Shown: positions 49,608 through 58,693 of the stretch, in pieces
How positions within the stretch are numbered: the stretch's first letter is position 1
How the letters are laid out: each line of letters starts with the position of its first letter
From: Sphingopyxis sp. OPL5
GTDB taxonomy: Bacteria > Pseudomonadota > Alphaproteobacteria > Sphingomonadales > Sphingomonadaceae
NCBI RefSeq assembly: GCF_003797775.2
Contig: NZ_CP060725.1
Coordinates: 3,094,001-3,158,000 of the forward strand
Reading direction: 5' to 3'
DNA: 64,000 nucleotides
Made by a program: the position numbers and the translations under genes
Notes under the pieces: generated by a model
Told to the model about the DNA's origin: nothing
Seen by the model: the letters and a program-made list of their open reading frames with translations, nothing else
The model's database searches: none

Positions 49608-49666
49608 TGATCTGTATTGATGATGTGATACACCTTCGTCCGACCGGGGTTGGATTGGAGACCAAG

Positions 49667-50779
49667 ATGATTCGTTCGCCGCGCCTTTTTCCTGCCCTTT
49701 TGCTTGCGGGGATGGCGGCGTTACCGCTTGCCGCGTCATCCCCGGCGCTCGCCGCCGACGAGGCCGCGCCGGTGAGCGGCAATGCCGTCGCCGAAGCCTA
49801 TGCCGCGCTGCTGGCGCGCGACTATGTCTATCCCGAGACCGGCGAGCGTTATGCCGCCGCGATCCGCGCCGCGATCAAGGCGGGCCGCTATGCGCCGCTG
49901 ACCGGCGAGGCGCTCGGCCGCGCGATCGACGCCGATATCAATGCGGTGTCGCCCGACGGGCATCTGCGGTTGCGCACGCCGCTCGCCGCCCCGCCGGCGG
50001 GAGCAGTGCCCGGCGCGCCCGCGCCGATGCCGCGCCCGAAAAAGGTCCCGGTCGAGCAGCCGGGCTGGATCGCCCCCGGCATCGCCTTCGTCCGCTTCAA
50101 CGTCTTTCCCGACGATGCCGCGGTGACCGCCGAAGCCGCCAAGTTCATGGCCGACCATGCCGATGCGAAGGCGATCATTTTCGACATCCGGACGCATAAT
50201 GGCGGCGGGCTCGCGCAGATGGACGTCATCTTTCCCTGGCTGTTCGGCCAGGAGACGCGGCTGGTGACGATGGCGACGCGCGCCTCGGTCGATGCGCGCG
50301 GCGGATCGCCGATCGACGGGGTGCCGTCGATGCGGCCGGTCACGGGCGATGCGGCGATGGTGACGCGCGAACATTGGGCGACGCCGAATAGCGACACGCG
50401 GCTGCGCGATGCGAAGGTCTATGTGCTGACCTCGGGCGCGAGCGCGTCGGCGGCCGAGCATTTTGCGCTCGCGATGAAGCATACCGGGCGCGGCGTGCTG
50501 GTCGGCGATCCGACCGCGGGTGCCAATCATTTCGGGTTCGGCGAGGATCTGGGCGGCGGCTATGGCGCCTTCATCCCGGTCGGGCGCACCTATGATCCCA
50601 CGACCGGCAAGGATTGGGAAGGCAGCGGCGTGCTGCCCGACATCCAGGTCGCCCCCGCAGAGGCGCTCGAACGCGCGCTGACCGAGCTGGGCGTCGATGC
50701 CGCCGAGGCGAAGCGCCTGTCCGACGCGCACAAGCCGGGCTGGCCGATGGAGCGGCGGCGCCCCAAGCCCGCGGGCTGA
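49667..50779 (+). CDS. Secreted S41-family peptidase
   Basis: A 370-aa exported protein: signal MIRSPRLFPALLLAGMAALP, then an N-terminal helical domain (AVAEAYAALLARDYVYPETG). The S41 core has ADAKAIIFDIRTHNGGGLAQ, then YVLTSGASASAAEHFALAMK with the nucleophile Ser and GDPTAGANHFGFGEDLGGGY. The usual Lys of CtpA is not obvious, so it fits the tricorn/IRBP-like subgroup. A BlaI-type operator lies upstream, so induction by cell-wall stress or beta-lactam is possible. The ATG at 49667 is chosen for the signal peptide. Confidence 0.88.
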   Translation: MIRSPRLFPALLLAGMAALPLAASSPALAADEAAPVSGNAVAEAYAALLARDYVYPETGERYAAAIRAAIKAGRYAPLTGEALGRAIDADINAVSPDGHLRLRTPLAAPPAGAVPGAPAPMPRPKKVPVEQPGWIAPGIAFVRFNVFPDDAAVTAEAAKFMADHADAKAIIFDIRTHNGGGLAQMDVIFPWLFGQETRLVTMATRASVDARGGSPIDGVPSMRPVTGDAAMVTREHWATPNSDTRLRDAKVYVLTSGASASAAEHFALAMKHTGRGVLVGDPTAGANHFGFGEDLGGGYGAFIPVGRTYDPTTGKDWEGSGVLPDIQVAPAEALERALTELGVDAAEAKRLSDAHKPGWPMERRRPKPAG

Positions 50780-50977
50780 CCGCACCCCGATTTGCCGGAT
50801 TGATTGGCGTCGTTGGTGCGGCCCGCCGCGCCGTTCGTCCGTTCGTCGGCGTGGCAAGTGTGTTGGTCTAACAACACGCCTAGGCGCTGCGAAAATTCTC
50901 TATACCGCGCGTGCATCCGATCATCAGGTTGCTGGCGTCTAGCTGCTGTCATCTGTCGCCACAAAGGGAGGAATATC

Positions 50978-51730
50978 ATGTCGCGTCCGGCACTGCTTCG
51001 CAGCACCAGCTATTTTTTCGCCGCCTTCGGGCTCGCCGTCGCCGGGGTAGCGGTCGCGCTGCCGGTCGAACCCGCGCACGCGCAGGTCGCGGCGGTCGAG
51101 CCCGGCCGCCCCGCCGCCGACAAGGCGCAGGATGTGAATCGCAAGCCCGGGATGATGGTCAAGTTCGCGCGGATCAAGCGCGGCGACACCGTCGTCGAAA
51201 TCCTGCCCGGCGAGGGCTATTTCACCCGCATCTTTTCGAACGCGGTGGGGCCGAAGGGCAAGGTCTATGCGACCGAGCTGCGCGACCCGGCGAAGGCGCA
51301 GGCGATCGCCGCCGAACCGGGGCGCGGCAATATCGAGGTGTTCACCGGCAAGCTCGACGACATTGCCCCGGCGGGTGTCGCCGACGTCGTCTGGACGTCG
51401 CGCAACTATCACGACCTGAAAGGGCCGAAGGTCCCCGCCGATGGCGCCGCGCGGATCAACAAGGCGGCGTTCGCGGCGCTCAAGCCCGGCGGCTATTATG
51501 TCGTGCTCGACCATAGCGCGGCGGCGGGATCGGGGCTGCGCGACGTCGACACGCTGCACCGCATCGACGCCGAGGCGGTGAAGGCCGAGGTGCTCGCGGC
51601 GGGCTTCGTGCTTGAGGGTGAAAGCCCGATGCTGATCAACAAGGCTGATACACGCACGCTGCCGGTGTTCGACGATGCGATCAAGGGCAGGACTGACCAG
51701 TTCGTGCTGCGGTTCAAGAAGCCGGGGTGA
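50978..51730 (+). CDS. Exported SAM-methyltransferase-like protein
   Basis: A 250-aa protein with signal MSRPALLRSTSYFFAAFGLA ... AHAQV. The mature part carries GDTVVEILPGEGYFTRIFSN, which has the SAM-binding G-x-G-x-G pattern modified to PGEGYF, then DVVWTSRNYHDLKGP and ALKPGGYYVVLDHSA. Periplasmic relatives occur in sphingomonads; a methyl acceptor is unknown and the SAM source outside the cytoplasm is a puzzle. AAGGGAGGA precedes the ATG. The gap 50780-50977 has only weak inverted repeats. Confidence 0.85.
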   Translation: MSRPALLRSTSYFFAAFGLAVAGVAVALPVEPAHAQVAAVEPGRPAADKAQDVNRKPGMMVKFARIKRGDTVVEILPGEGYFTRIFSNAVGPKGKVYATELRDPAKAQAIAAEPGRGNIEVFTGKLDDIAPAGVADVVWTSRNYHDLKGPKVPADGAARINKAAFAALKPGGYYVVLDHSAAAGSGLRDVDTLHRIDAEAVKAEVLAAGFVLEGESPMLINKADTRTLPVFDDAIKGRTDQFVLRFKKPG

Positions 51731-51735
51731 GATTT

Positions 51736-51826
51736 CCCCTCCCTGCAAGGGGTGGGTAGGGCGGACAGCGCGGACGCTCGCTTTGCTCGCGACCCACCCC
51801 CAACCCCTCCCTTGCAGGGAGGGGAG
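51736..51826. repeat. 91-bp GC-rich palindrome between convergent genes
   Basis: The left side (starting CCCCTCCCTGCAAGGGGTGG) and right side (ending CTTGCAGGGAGGGG) are imperfect reverse complements, with the small hairpins CTCCCTGCAAGG nested in each arm. Same family style as the elements near 31433 and 30310. It probably also ends both transcripts. Confidence 0.7.
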
Positions 51827-52306
51827 TTAGCTGCGTGCCAGCCTGGTCAGCGCGTCGCCGTCGACGCGCATCACGGTCCATTCGTCCATCAGCTTCGCAT
51901 CGAGGCTCTGGTAGAAACCGATCGCCGGGGCGTTCCAGTCGAGCACCGACCATTCGAGGCGCGCGCAGTCGCGCTCCACGCAGAGCTTCGCGAGATGCGC
52001 GAGCAGCGCCTTGCCGAGCCCCGATCCGCGCGCGGCGGGGCGGACGAACAGATCCTCGAGATAGATCCCCGGCTTGCCTTCGAAGGTCGAGAAATTGTGG
52101 AAGAAGAGCGCGAAGCCCTGCGGCGCCCCGTCGATCTCGCCGATCACCACCTCGGCATAGGGTCGTGCGCCGAACAGCCGGTCGCCGAGCACTGCCTCGT
52201 CGAAGCGCACCTCATGCGCGAGTTTTTCATAATCGGCGAGGTCGCGGATGAACTGCGCGATCAGCGGTAGGTCGGCGGGCGTGGCGGGGCGGATGGCGAG
52301 GGTCAA
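51827..52306 (-). CDS. GNAT N-acetyltransferase, diamine-acetyltransferase-like
   Basis: A 159-aa GNAT enzyme: TLAIRPATPADLPLIAQFIR and DLADYEKLAHEV at the start, GIYLEDLFVRPAARGSGLGK in the core with the acetyl-CoA loop RGSGLGKALL, and EWSVLDWNAPAIGFYQSLDA. The start (IRDLADYEK) and the EDLFVRPAARG strand resemble spermidine/spermine-type acetyltransferases. Polyamine or amino-group acceptor inferred. Confidence 0.88.
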   Translation of the reverse strand: MTLAIRPATPADLPLIAQFIRDLADYEKLAHEVRFDEAVLGDRLFGARPYAEVVIGEIDGAPQGFALFFHNFSTFEGKPGIYLEDLFVRPAARGSGLGKALLAHLAKLCVERDCARLEWSVLDWNAPAIGFYQSLDAKLMDEWTVMRVDGDALTRLARS

Positions 52307-52413
52307 AGCGGTCTCCTGAATGGTCGCCTACGGCGCGCGCCGCCTCTTTGCCCGGCCCGTAATTCACCGTCCAGACGCAAATTTCCGCCGCCCGAGCGCG
52401 GTCCGTGCGCCGC

Positions 52414-53706
52414 TCAGGATTTCCAGTGAATGAGCAGCGAGCCACCCATCAGCGCGGGGATCACCTTGGCCACATCGCCCATTTCGATAGCCGGGCAACC
52501 GAGGCTGCGGCCGATGCGGCCGGTCTGCGCGATGACGCTTGGTGATACATAGTCGGCGCCGTGCATGACGATGTGGCGGCGGCGGGCATTGGTGTTCGTG
52601 GCCTCAAGCCCATCAAGGTAGAGCGATTTGCCGTGCGCGCCGACATAGGTGAGGTCGCAATGGTAAATACCCAGCGAGGTGCAATTCGATCCGTCGGCGT
52701 TCGAGAAGACTTCGGCATAACCGTCGTCCTCCGGCCCCTCCGAGCCGCGTCCATGGGCACAGAGATGTTTCGACACCGTGCCGCCGACGCAGTCGAACAA
52801 AAACAGGCGCGGTTTGGCCGAATGGAGGTCGAAATTGACGACTGCCCAATAGCGGGGATTGCTGGTCGGCCGATATTTGTCGCGATAGGCGATCAGCCTT
52901 TCGACCGGGGCGATGGCACCGACGCTTCCGGCAAGCTGCCGCAACATGTCGGTGCGGCTCGGCAGGGCTGCGATTGGGGCGGGTGCCACGGCCGCGACGA
53001 GGGTTGCCGGGGGCGCGGCGCCATCGTCATTGACGGGCGTGCCATTGGCCATGAACGGAATCTGGTCGAGCTTCCAATTGCCCCGCCTGACCTCGCGCTG
53101 AAAATCTCGCGTGCGATAGGCCGATGGTCGGACCTCCGGATTTCGGTGCGTCTGCAGCCATTCGTCGCGGATGTTGACATATTGTTCGATCCAGACCTTC
53201 TCGCGTCCGCCTGCAGCGGGGGTCGCCTCGGGAAAGCGATCGCGCAGTTCCTTGCGAATACGTCCGCTATGAATGAAGCTGTCGTAGATGACGAGCATCG
53301 ATAACGGCAGCGTGAAGCCATTCGCATCGGCCCATTTTTGCGCAGGCTGGAAATAGATTTCGTCGAAGAAACGATCCTGCGTCTGCCGCATGACGGGGTC
53401 TTCGTTGCCGGCTTTGCGCAGGAGCGATTTGAACCGTTCGTCATCGACCAGCGCGACAGTACCGATCTTGGGCAGATAGGGCGAAAACTCCGCCGCCAGC
53501 GAGCCATCCGCCGCGACATACATTTCGACGAGGCGTTTCAGATTGCCATATTCGGTCGTCTGCGACCGCCCATAGGTGATCTGCCGGATATCGCCCGGGC
53601 CATCCTTGAAGATGCTGATCGCGCCATATTTGCCGCCGACTGTCCCGGTTTCGAAAACATTGATGACGCGATCACAGATCAAGCGTTGGCCAGCCGTCAG
53701 TTTCAT
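52414..53706 (-). CDS. Chitosanase-like/L,D-transpeptidase-like fusion
   Basis: A 430-aa protein of two apparently wall-acting domains and no signal peptide. Residues 1-200 resemble GH46 chitosanase: RLICDRVINVFETGT (Glu19) and GPGDIRQITYGRSQ (Asp39) match the catalytic pair of that family. Residues 300-430 resemble the YkuD-type-2 transpeptidase: HIVMHGADYVSPS (His) and GRIGRSLGCPAIEMG with a likely Cys404 in SLGCPA. The linker (225-255) is rich in Ala and Pro. It is less GC-rich than neighbours and stands alone. It may be a lysis- or toxin-type enzyme released by a non-Sec route; function inferred. Confidence 0.75.
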   Translation of the reverse strand: MKLTAGQRLICDRVINVFETGTVGGKYGAISIFKDGPGDIRQITYGRSQTTEYGNLKRLVEMYVAADGSLAAEFSPYLPKIGTVALVDDERFKSLLRKAGNEDPVMRQTQDRFFDEIYFQPAQKWADANGFTLPLSMLVIYDSFIHSGRIRKELRDRFPEATPAAGGREKVWIEQYVNIRDEWLQTHRNPEVRPSAYRTRDFQREVRRGNWKLDQIPFMANGTPVNDDGAAPPATLVAAVAPAPIAALPSRTDMLRQLAGSVGAIAPVERLIAYRDKYRPTSNPRYWAVVNFDLHSAKPRLFLFDCVGGTVSKHLCAHGRGSEGPEDDGYAEVFSNADGSNCTSLGIYHCDLTYVGAHGKSLYLDGLEATNTNARRRHIVMHGADYVSPSVIAQTGRIGRSLGCPAIEMGDVAKVIPALMGGSLLIHWKS

Positions 53707-54019
53707 CAGCTTTCTCCCGGGTTAAAGTTGCAATTCCTTATGCTTTCTCATTTTTCCGCCAATGTTGTTCCTTGCGAACGGCGCGCACGAAATGCAGGAA
53801 ATGGAAGGCGGGTGGCGCGCAATCGGTCAGGCATTTCATGCCGACTTGCGTCTGCGCGGGCCGCACCACTCTTCCACTTCCGGCAATCGGTGCCGGAAAT
53901 ATTCGATTCGACCCACATTATGATTATGAATACTTCCGAATATTAATCCGGATGGCTTGCGTTGCAAGAAATATCCGGTCGGTAACGGACCTTCCGGTGG
54001 TGGGGCTTGGCCGCCTCGC
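53707..54019. other. 313-bp gap without a gene
   Basis: AT-richer DNA (53707-53990) upstream of the fusion gene, probably its promoter region. A short inverted repeat TTCCGGCA ... TGCCGGAA lies near 53878-53899 and an AT-rich patch with TATGATTATGAATA near 53920. No structured RNA recognised. Confidence 0.45.
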
Positions 54020-54457
54020 TCAGCCTTGGCTGCCGCGCCCGATGCGCCCGCGTGCGCCAAGGATCGCGAGCGCGGCGATGACGAGTGCGGGCTGGCCGAT
54101 CACGGCCGGGGCGTCGGCCCAGAAGGTCGCGGGGCCGCAGATGCCGGTGGCGACCTCATAGATGTGGAGCGCGCCGTGGAGCGCGAGCCACAGCCCGCCA
54201 ACGATCGCGGCGCGCCAGCGGCGGATCGGGTTGGCGGTCGCGTAGAGCAGGATCAGGCCCGAGCCGATATAGGCGAGGCCGATGTCGCGGATGAAATGCT
54301 GGTTCGGCGGGCCGGTGGTGACGACGGTGGGCACGAACACATACCAGTCGAGCGGCCTCGCCAACATGAAGAGGCCGTTGGCGAGGGTGGTGAGCGCCGC
54401 GACCAGCAGGAGCAGCTGGGCGAGACGGTCTAGCGCGTCGAGCTTTGAATTTGTCAT
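54020..54457 (-). CDS. Four-helix membrane protein
   Basis: A 145-aa protein with four hydrophobic segments: LAQLLLLVAALTTLANGLFM, HFIRDIGLAYIGSGLILLY, AIVGGLWLALHGALHIYEVA and IGQPALVIAALAILG. Likely an inner-membrane protein of unknown function. Last member of the six-gene chain starting at ispG; its start overlaps the stop of the previous gene by 4 bp. Confidence 0.75.
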   Translation of the reverse strand: MTNSKLDALDRLAQLLLLVAALTTLANGLFMLARPLDWYVFVPTVVTTGPPNQHFIRDIGLAYIGSGLILLYATANPIRRWRAAIVGGLWLALHGALHIYEVATGICGPATFWADAPAVIGQPALVIAALAILGARGRIGRGSQG

Positions 54458-55200
54458 GAGGCATTCCCCCGGTGAAACCGATCATAGGCGACGAACAGCG
54501 CCGCGCCGACCGACGACGCCATCAGCCCGACGACGAGCGAGTCGAAGATCATCAGCGCCCAAACCATGGCATCGGGCGCGCCAAGCGCCCATTTGTGGTT
54601 CATCCCGTGCAGCCACGATAGCGGCGCGAAGACGAGCGGCAGGAGCAAGGCGAGCAACAGGAGCCACGGCCAGCTTTTGGCGATCAGCGCCTTCATCGGG
54701 GTGATACGGTCGCCGAACAGCCCCGCGAGCATCACGAACAGGAAGGGCAGCGAGAGCAGACTGAAGACGATCGAGACCGCGACCGGCGCTTTCCGGTCGG
54801 CGATCAGCGCAAAAAGCTCGCCGATCGATCCGATCGCCATGAACAGCACAAAACCGATCACCAACCGTACCCATGCGAGCCGGCGAATATCGTACCAGCG
54901 CCCGCCGTGCGCGCGGCACCACCAGAAGCGCGCCGAGGCGATGAAGGTCAGGACGAGTCCGGCGATCTTCGCATAGCCGAAGGCCCAGCGCAGCGGATCG
55001 TTGCCGGCGAGCTTCGCGGCGGCGACGCTGTCGAACATGCCGAGGTGGATTTCGGCGACATGCTGCGCGAATTCGGGAACGACGACGAGTGCGACGACGA
55101 TCGGGCCGACCCAGAACAGGCTGGCGCTGAGCGTGAGATATTGGGCGACGGCGGAGAGGATCGTGCGAAGGATCGTCATGGCCTTGGATGCGGTGGTCAT
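54454..55200 (-). CDS. Membrane protein, six-helix
   Basis: A 248-aa protein with six hydrophobic helices, among them QYLTLSASLFWVGPIVVALV, VRLVIGFVLFMAIGSIGELF and WPWLLLLALLLPLVFAPLSW. No motif suggests catalysis. Fifth in the chain, joined by 4-bp overlaps on both sides, so it is likely translated in fixed ratio with its neighbours. Pair with the gene at 54020 may form one membrane complex. Confidence 0.75.
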   Translation of the reverse strand: MTTASKAMTILRTILSAVAQYLTLSASLFWVGPIVVALVVVPEFAQHVAEIHLGMFDSVAAAKLAGNDPLRWAFGYAKIAGLVLTFIASARFWWCRAHGGRWYDIRRLAWVRLVIGFVLFMAIGSIGELFALIADRKAPVAVSIVFSLLSLPFLFVMLAGLFGDRITPMKALIAKSWPWLLLLALLLPLVFAPLSWLHGMNHKWALGAPDAMVWALMIFDSLVVGLMASSVGAALFVAYDRFHRGNAS

Positions 55201-55946
55201 TCGGGCTGTTCCCCCTTCAGCAATTCGCCGACCGTGACGATGCGATAGCCTTTGGCAGCGAGTCCGTCGAGGACCAGCGGCACCGCGGCACGTTCGACCC
55301 TGTTGCCGCGGTACATCGGATGGATCAGGATGATCGACCCCGGCCGTGCGCGCGACACGATGTCGCGGGCATAGGTTTCGGGCGTGATGTTGTGCACCGC
55401 GTCGTCGGCGACGTCCCAGGTGATGCTGCGATACCCTTCCTGCTCGACCGCGAGCGGCAGGCCGGCGAGGCGGCGGCCGAAGGGTGGGCGGAACAAGGTC
55501 GGATGCGCCACTCCGGCAGCGCGCAGCAGCGCGTCGGTGCGCGCGATCTCTTCGCGGTAAAACGCCTGCGACCGCCCGATCATCCGCTTGTGCGACCAGC
55601 TGTGGTTGCCGAGTTCGTGCCCCGCGGCGAGCAGGCGCTTCGCCAGTTCGGGGTAGCGCGCCATCTTGCTGCCGATGAGGAAGAAGGTCGCATGGACCCG
55701 GCGCTTCGCCAGTTCGTCGATGACCGCATCGACCCCCTCGGGCGTCGGGCCGTCGTCGAAGGACAGGGCGACGATCTTCTCGCCGGTCTCGATGCGGCAG
55801 GTGACCTCGCCGACCATCTGCCAGCAGGGCAGCTTGGTGATGCGCCAGAGCGCGATCGTGATGACGAGGAGGAGCAGGAGCGCGAGGAGGGCGATCCGGA
55901 ACGGTCTTCGTACAGGACCGCGTTGCGGCCTAGCGCGCGCCGTCAT
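55197..55946 (-). CDS. Membrane-anchored polysaccharide deacetylase
   Basis: A 249-aa NodB-fold enzyme with one N-terminal helix (about 17-36, after a basic head). VALSFDDGPTPEGVDAVIDE gives the metal Asp pair, GHELGNHSWSHKRM the His pair (HSWSH), LFRPPFGRRL the catalytic base motif and IILIHPMYRG the last His. It removes acetyl or formyl groups from a sugar in peptidoglycan or an exopolysaccharide. Fourth member of the ispG chain, with overlaps on both sides. Confidence 0.92.
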   Translation of the reverse strand: MTARARPQRGPVRRPFRIALLALLLLLVITIALWRITKLPCWQMVGEVTCRIETGEKIVALSFDDGPTPEGVDAVIDELAKRRVHATFFLIGSKMARYPELAKRLLAAGHELGNHSWSHKRMIGRSQAFYREEIARTDALLRAAGVAHPTLFRPPFGRRLAGLPLAVEQEGYRSITWDVADDAVHNITPETYARDIVSRARPGSIILIHPMYRGNRVERAAVPLVLDGLAAKGYRIVTVGELLKGEQPE

Positions 55947-56389
55947 CCGCAGCCCGGATTGCCAGTTTGGCGCTCATATTCGGCTTTTTTGGCCGGGACT
56001 TCGTCCCATGAACAGGCGCCGTAAGGGAATGTGGTCGTGATCGTCATCGACGGACCCGCGGTTGTATGCACCACCGTCGTATCGTCGGGTGCCGGCTGTC
56101 CCTTGCGGTCGAAGGTCAGGATCGACGAAGATCCCGCGGCGCAGGCCGAATCGGCGCCGCCGTCGTGCCGGTATTTGGCGATCGTCTCGTTGACCTCCGC
56201 CCAGCAGGATGCTTCGCTGCTCGGGCCCTTCGAGCGCGCGCAGAGGCAGGCTGTCGTGACGGCTTGTTGAATCCGGGGAACCAGCGCCGGGTCGATATAG
56301 GTCGGGATCGCTGCCTTTTCCGTTTCACCGCTGCCGCATCCCGCCAGCGTGACAGCGAGCATCAGCGGAACGGCGCCGCGCAGGATCAA
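55943..56389 (-). CDS. Cys-containing lipoprotein in the ispG chain
   Basis: A 148-aa protein with signal [20 protein letters not shown] (lipobox LAGC, Cys18). The mature part has six Cys: ACLCARSKG, ASCWAE, SACAAG, GACSW and the terminal GCG, so disulfides are likely. Envelope-anchored, unknown function. Third in the chain, overlapping the previous and next genes by 4 bp each. Confidence 0.75.
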   Translation of the reverse strand: MILRGAVPLMLAVTLAGCGSGETEKAAIPTYIDPALVPRIQQAVTTACLCARSKGPSSEASCWAEVNETIAKYRHDGGADSACAAGSSSILTFDRKGQPAPDDTTVVHTTAGPSMTITTTFPYGACSWDEVPAKKAEYERQTGNPGCG

Positions 56390-56601
56390 GGCTTGTCCTC
56401 GCCGAGCCGGACGACCCTGCCGACCTCGAGCTCGTCGATGCGCAGCTTGCGGATGCGCGCCTTGCCGATGCGGAGGCGACCGATGGCGAGCGCGGCGACA
56501 TGGCCCGCGCCGAGCGCTGCGGCGCCGGTCGCCGTCGCGCCGGTGGCGGCGGCTTTTCGCGCGACCGGAGGTTCGATGACGATGTCGGTCTTCGCCTTCA
56601 C
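56386..56601 (-). CDS. 71-aa basic protein between ispG and the lipoprotein
   Basis: Starts at GTG inside the ispG stop (GTGA) and ends overlapping the lipoprotein ATG. The N half is [20 protein letters not shown] plus an Ala/Gly stretch. The second half has a regular five-residue beta-like period: [20 protein letters not shown], then [12 protein letters not shown]. This pattern of hydrophobic-x-R/K repeats resembles a small parallel beta helix or solenoid. No known name. The overlaps on both sides strongly support translation. Confidence 0.65.
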   Translation of the reverse strand: MKAKTDIVIEPPVARKAAATGATATGAAALGAGHVAALAIGRLRIGKARIRKLRIDELEVGRVVRLGEDKP

Positions 56602-57749
56602 GCGGCCTTGCCGTGGAGGGTGTCCATGCTCACCGCGCTGCCCGCGTCGATCTCGGCGGCCTTGGCTTCGACGAGCTTCACGACATGCGCGATCATGTCG
56701 GCGTCCTGGACATGATGGTCGGTGACGCCCGAGAGATAGACCATATGCTTGCCGTTGCCGCCGCCGGTGATGCCGATATCGGTCTCGCGCGCCTCGCCGG
56801 GGCCGTTGACGACGCAGCCGAGGACCGAGAGTGACATCGGGGTCTTGATGTGGCCGAGCGCCTCTTCGAGCGCCTGGACGGTGCGGATGACGTCGAAGCC
56901 CTGCCGCGCGCAGCTGGGGCACGACACCACGCGGACGCCGCGGGTGCGCAGGCCCAGCGATTTCAGAATCTCGTATCCGACGCGCACTTCCTCCTCGGGT
57001 TCGGCCGAGAGGCTGACGCGGATCGTGTCGCCGATGCCGGCCCAGAGCAGATTGCCGATGCCGAGCGCCGACTTGACGGTGCCGCCGATGAGGCCGCCCG
57101 CCTCGGTGATGCCGAGGTGCAGCGGGCAGTCGACCGCATCGGCGAGCTGCATGTAGGCGGCGACGGCGAGGAAGACGTCGCTCGCCTTCACCGCGACCTT
57201 GTATTCGTGAAAATCATGGTCCTGGAGCAGCTTGATATGGTCGAGCGCGCTTTCGGTCAGCGCCTCGGGGCAGGGCTCGCCATATTTTTCGAGCAGATCC
57301 TTTTCGAGGCTGCCCGCGTTGACCCCGATGCGGATCGCGCAGCCATTGGCCTTGGCGGCGCGGACGACCTCGCCGACGCGTTCACTGCTGCCGATGTTGC
57401 CGGGGTTGATGCGCAGGCACGCGGCGCCGGCGTCGGCGGCTTCCAAGGCGCGCTTATAGTGGAAATGAATGTCGGCGATGATCGGTACGCGTGCGGCGCG
57501 GACGATCTTGCCGAGCGCGGCGGTCGAATCGGTGTCGGGGCAGGAGACGCGGATCAGGTCGGCGCCGGCCTCTTCGCAGCGGCGGATCTGGTCGATCGTC
57601 GCGACCGCATCGCTGGTCAGCGTGTTGGTCATCGTCTGCACCGTGATCGGCGCGCCGCCGCCGACGGGGACGGTGCCGACCATGATCTGGCGGCTGGTGC
57701 GCCGCGCGATGTCGCGCCAGGGGCGCAGGCCGGGGTTGTGATCGCTCAT
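56598..57749 (-). CDS. ispG: 4-hydroxy-3-methylbut-2-enyl-diphosphate synthase IspG
   Basis: A 383-aa iron-sulfur enzyme of the MEP isoprenoid pathway. [10 protein letters not shown] and [11 protein letters not shown] near residues 278-315 hold the three cysteines and Glu of the 4Fe-4S site. The TIM-barrel half has [27 protein letters not shown] and [13 protein letters not shown]. Length is standard for alphaproteobacteria. It heads a chain of six genes, each joined to the next by a 4-bp overlap. Confidence 0.97.
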   Translation of the reverse strand: MSDHNPGLRPWRDIARRTSRQIMVGTVPVGGGAPITVQTMTNTLTSDAVATIDQIRRCEEAGADLIRVSCPDTDSTAALGKIVRAARVPIIADIHFHYKRALEAADAGAACLRINPGNIGSSERVGEVVRAAKANGCAIRIGVNAGSLEKDLLEKYGEPCPEALTESALDHIKLLQDHDFHEYKVAVKASDVFLAVAAYMQLADAVDCPLHLGITEAGGLIGGTVKSALGIGNLLWAGIGDTIRVSLSAEPEEEVRVGYEILKSLGLRTRGVRVVSCPSCARQGFDVIRTVQALEEALGHIKTPMSLSVLGCVVNGPGEARETDIGITGGGNGKHMVYLSGVTDHHVQDADMIAHVVKLVEAKAAEIDAGSAVSMDTLHGKAA

Positions 57750-57819
57750 TCTTCGGTCCTCGGGAGGGGGTGGGAGGTCTTTAGAGCAGGATTGTGGCGG
57801 GATGAAGCTTTCTATTCAT

Positions 57820-57896
57820 CGTCGCCCCCGCGCAGGCGGGGGCCGCTGGAGGAGTAGCGCAAGGCCGATTGCGGCCCCGCCTGCGCGGGGGCGACG
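57820..57896. repeat. Palindromic CGTCGCCCCCGC repeat
   Basis: Left arm CGTCGCCCCCGCGCAGGCGG... (57820-57846) and right arm 57871-57896 are near-perfect reverse complements; each arm carries its own small hairpin. A REP-like family common in sphingomonads. Lies between ispG and the porin gene. Confidence 0.8.
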
Positions 57897-57964
57897 GATT
57901 AGGTTGCGTCGGCCATCGCACGCCGCCAAGGTCGCGCTCCCCCCAAACACCCCAAGGATTTTCC

Positions 57965-58693
57965 ATGCTTCGCCTGCTTGCCGTCCCGGCGCTCCTGTTC
58001 GCCGTTCCCGCCGCCGGGCAGGAGATCACCGACCCGCCGTCGAGCGCGCTGTCGGTGTCGGGCGGGGTCGATCTGGTGTCGGACTATCGCTTCCGCGGCC
58101 TCTCGCTGTCGGACAAGGACGTCGCGGTGCAGCCGACGATCACGGTCACCCACGACAGCGGCTTCTACCTTGGCGCCTGGGGGTCGAATATCGACGCCGG
58201 GCCGGCGCGGGGCGATGTCGAGGCGCAGCTTTATGGCGGCTATGAGGCCCAGATCGCGTCGGGCACGCGGCTCGACCTGGGGGCCACCTATTATTGGTAT
58301 CCCTACGGCGACAAGGCTTTTGGACCGAGCGATTTCGGCGAAGCGAGTGCGCGCCTGTCCTATATGCTGGGGCCGGTCGAGGCGACGGGGATGGTGGCTT
58401 ATGCCTGGGACCAGGCGGCGCTCGGCGATGCGGACAATCTCTATCTGAGGCTCGGCCTGTCGTCGGGCATTCCGAACACGCCGGTGACGCTGAAGGCCAG
58501 CGTCGGTCATAGCGACGGTGCGCTGGCACCGGGGGGCGATTATCGCGACTGGTCGCTCGGCGCGAGCGCAACCTTCGACCGCTTCACCCTCGGGCTGAAA
58601 TATGTCGACACCGATGTGCGCAAGACCGGGGTGAAGGCGATCGACCGGCGCTATGACGCGACGGTCGTCGCCTCGCTCGGTTTTTCCTTCTAG
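57965..58693 (+). CDS. TorF-family putative porin
   Basis: A 242-aa outer-membrane beta-barrel protein: signal MLRLLAVPALLFAVPAAGQ, then SVSGGVDLVSDYRFRGLSLS with the TorF-type SDYRFRG motif, and alternate strands to the C-terminal Phe (SLGFSF) expected for BAM insertion. Substrate unknown. Start chosen at 57965; the longer frame runs through the REP repeat. A second homologue follows 231 bp downstream. Confidence 0.9.
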   Translation: MLRLLAVPALLFAVPAAGQEITDPPSSALSVSGGVDLVSDYRFRGLSLSDKDVAVQPTITVTHDSGFYLGAWGSNIDAGPARGDVEAQLYGGYEAQIASGTRLDLGATYYWYPYGDKAFGPSDFGEASARLSYMLGPVEATGMVAYAWDQAALGDADNLYLRLGLSSGIPNTPVTLKASVGHSDGALAPGGDYRDWSLGASATFDRFTLGLKYVDTDVRKTGVKAIDRRYDATVVASLGFSF

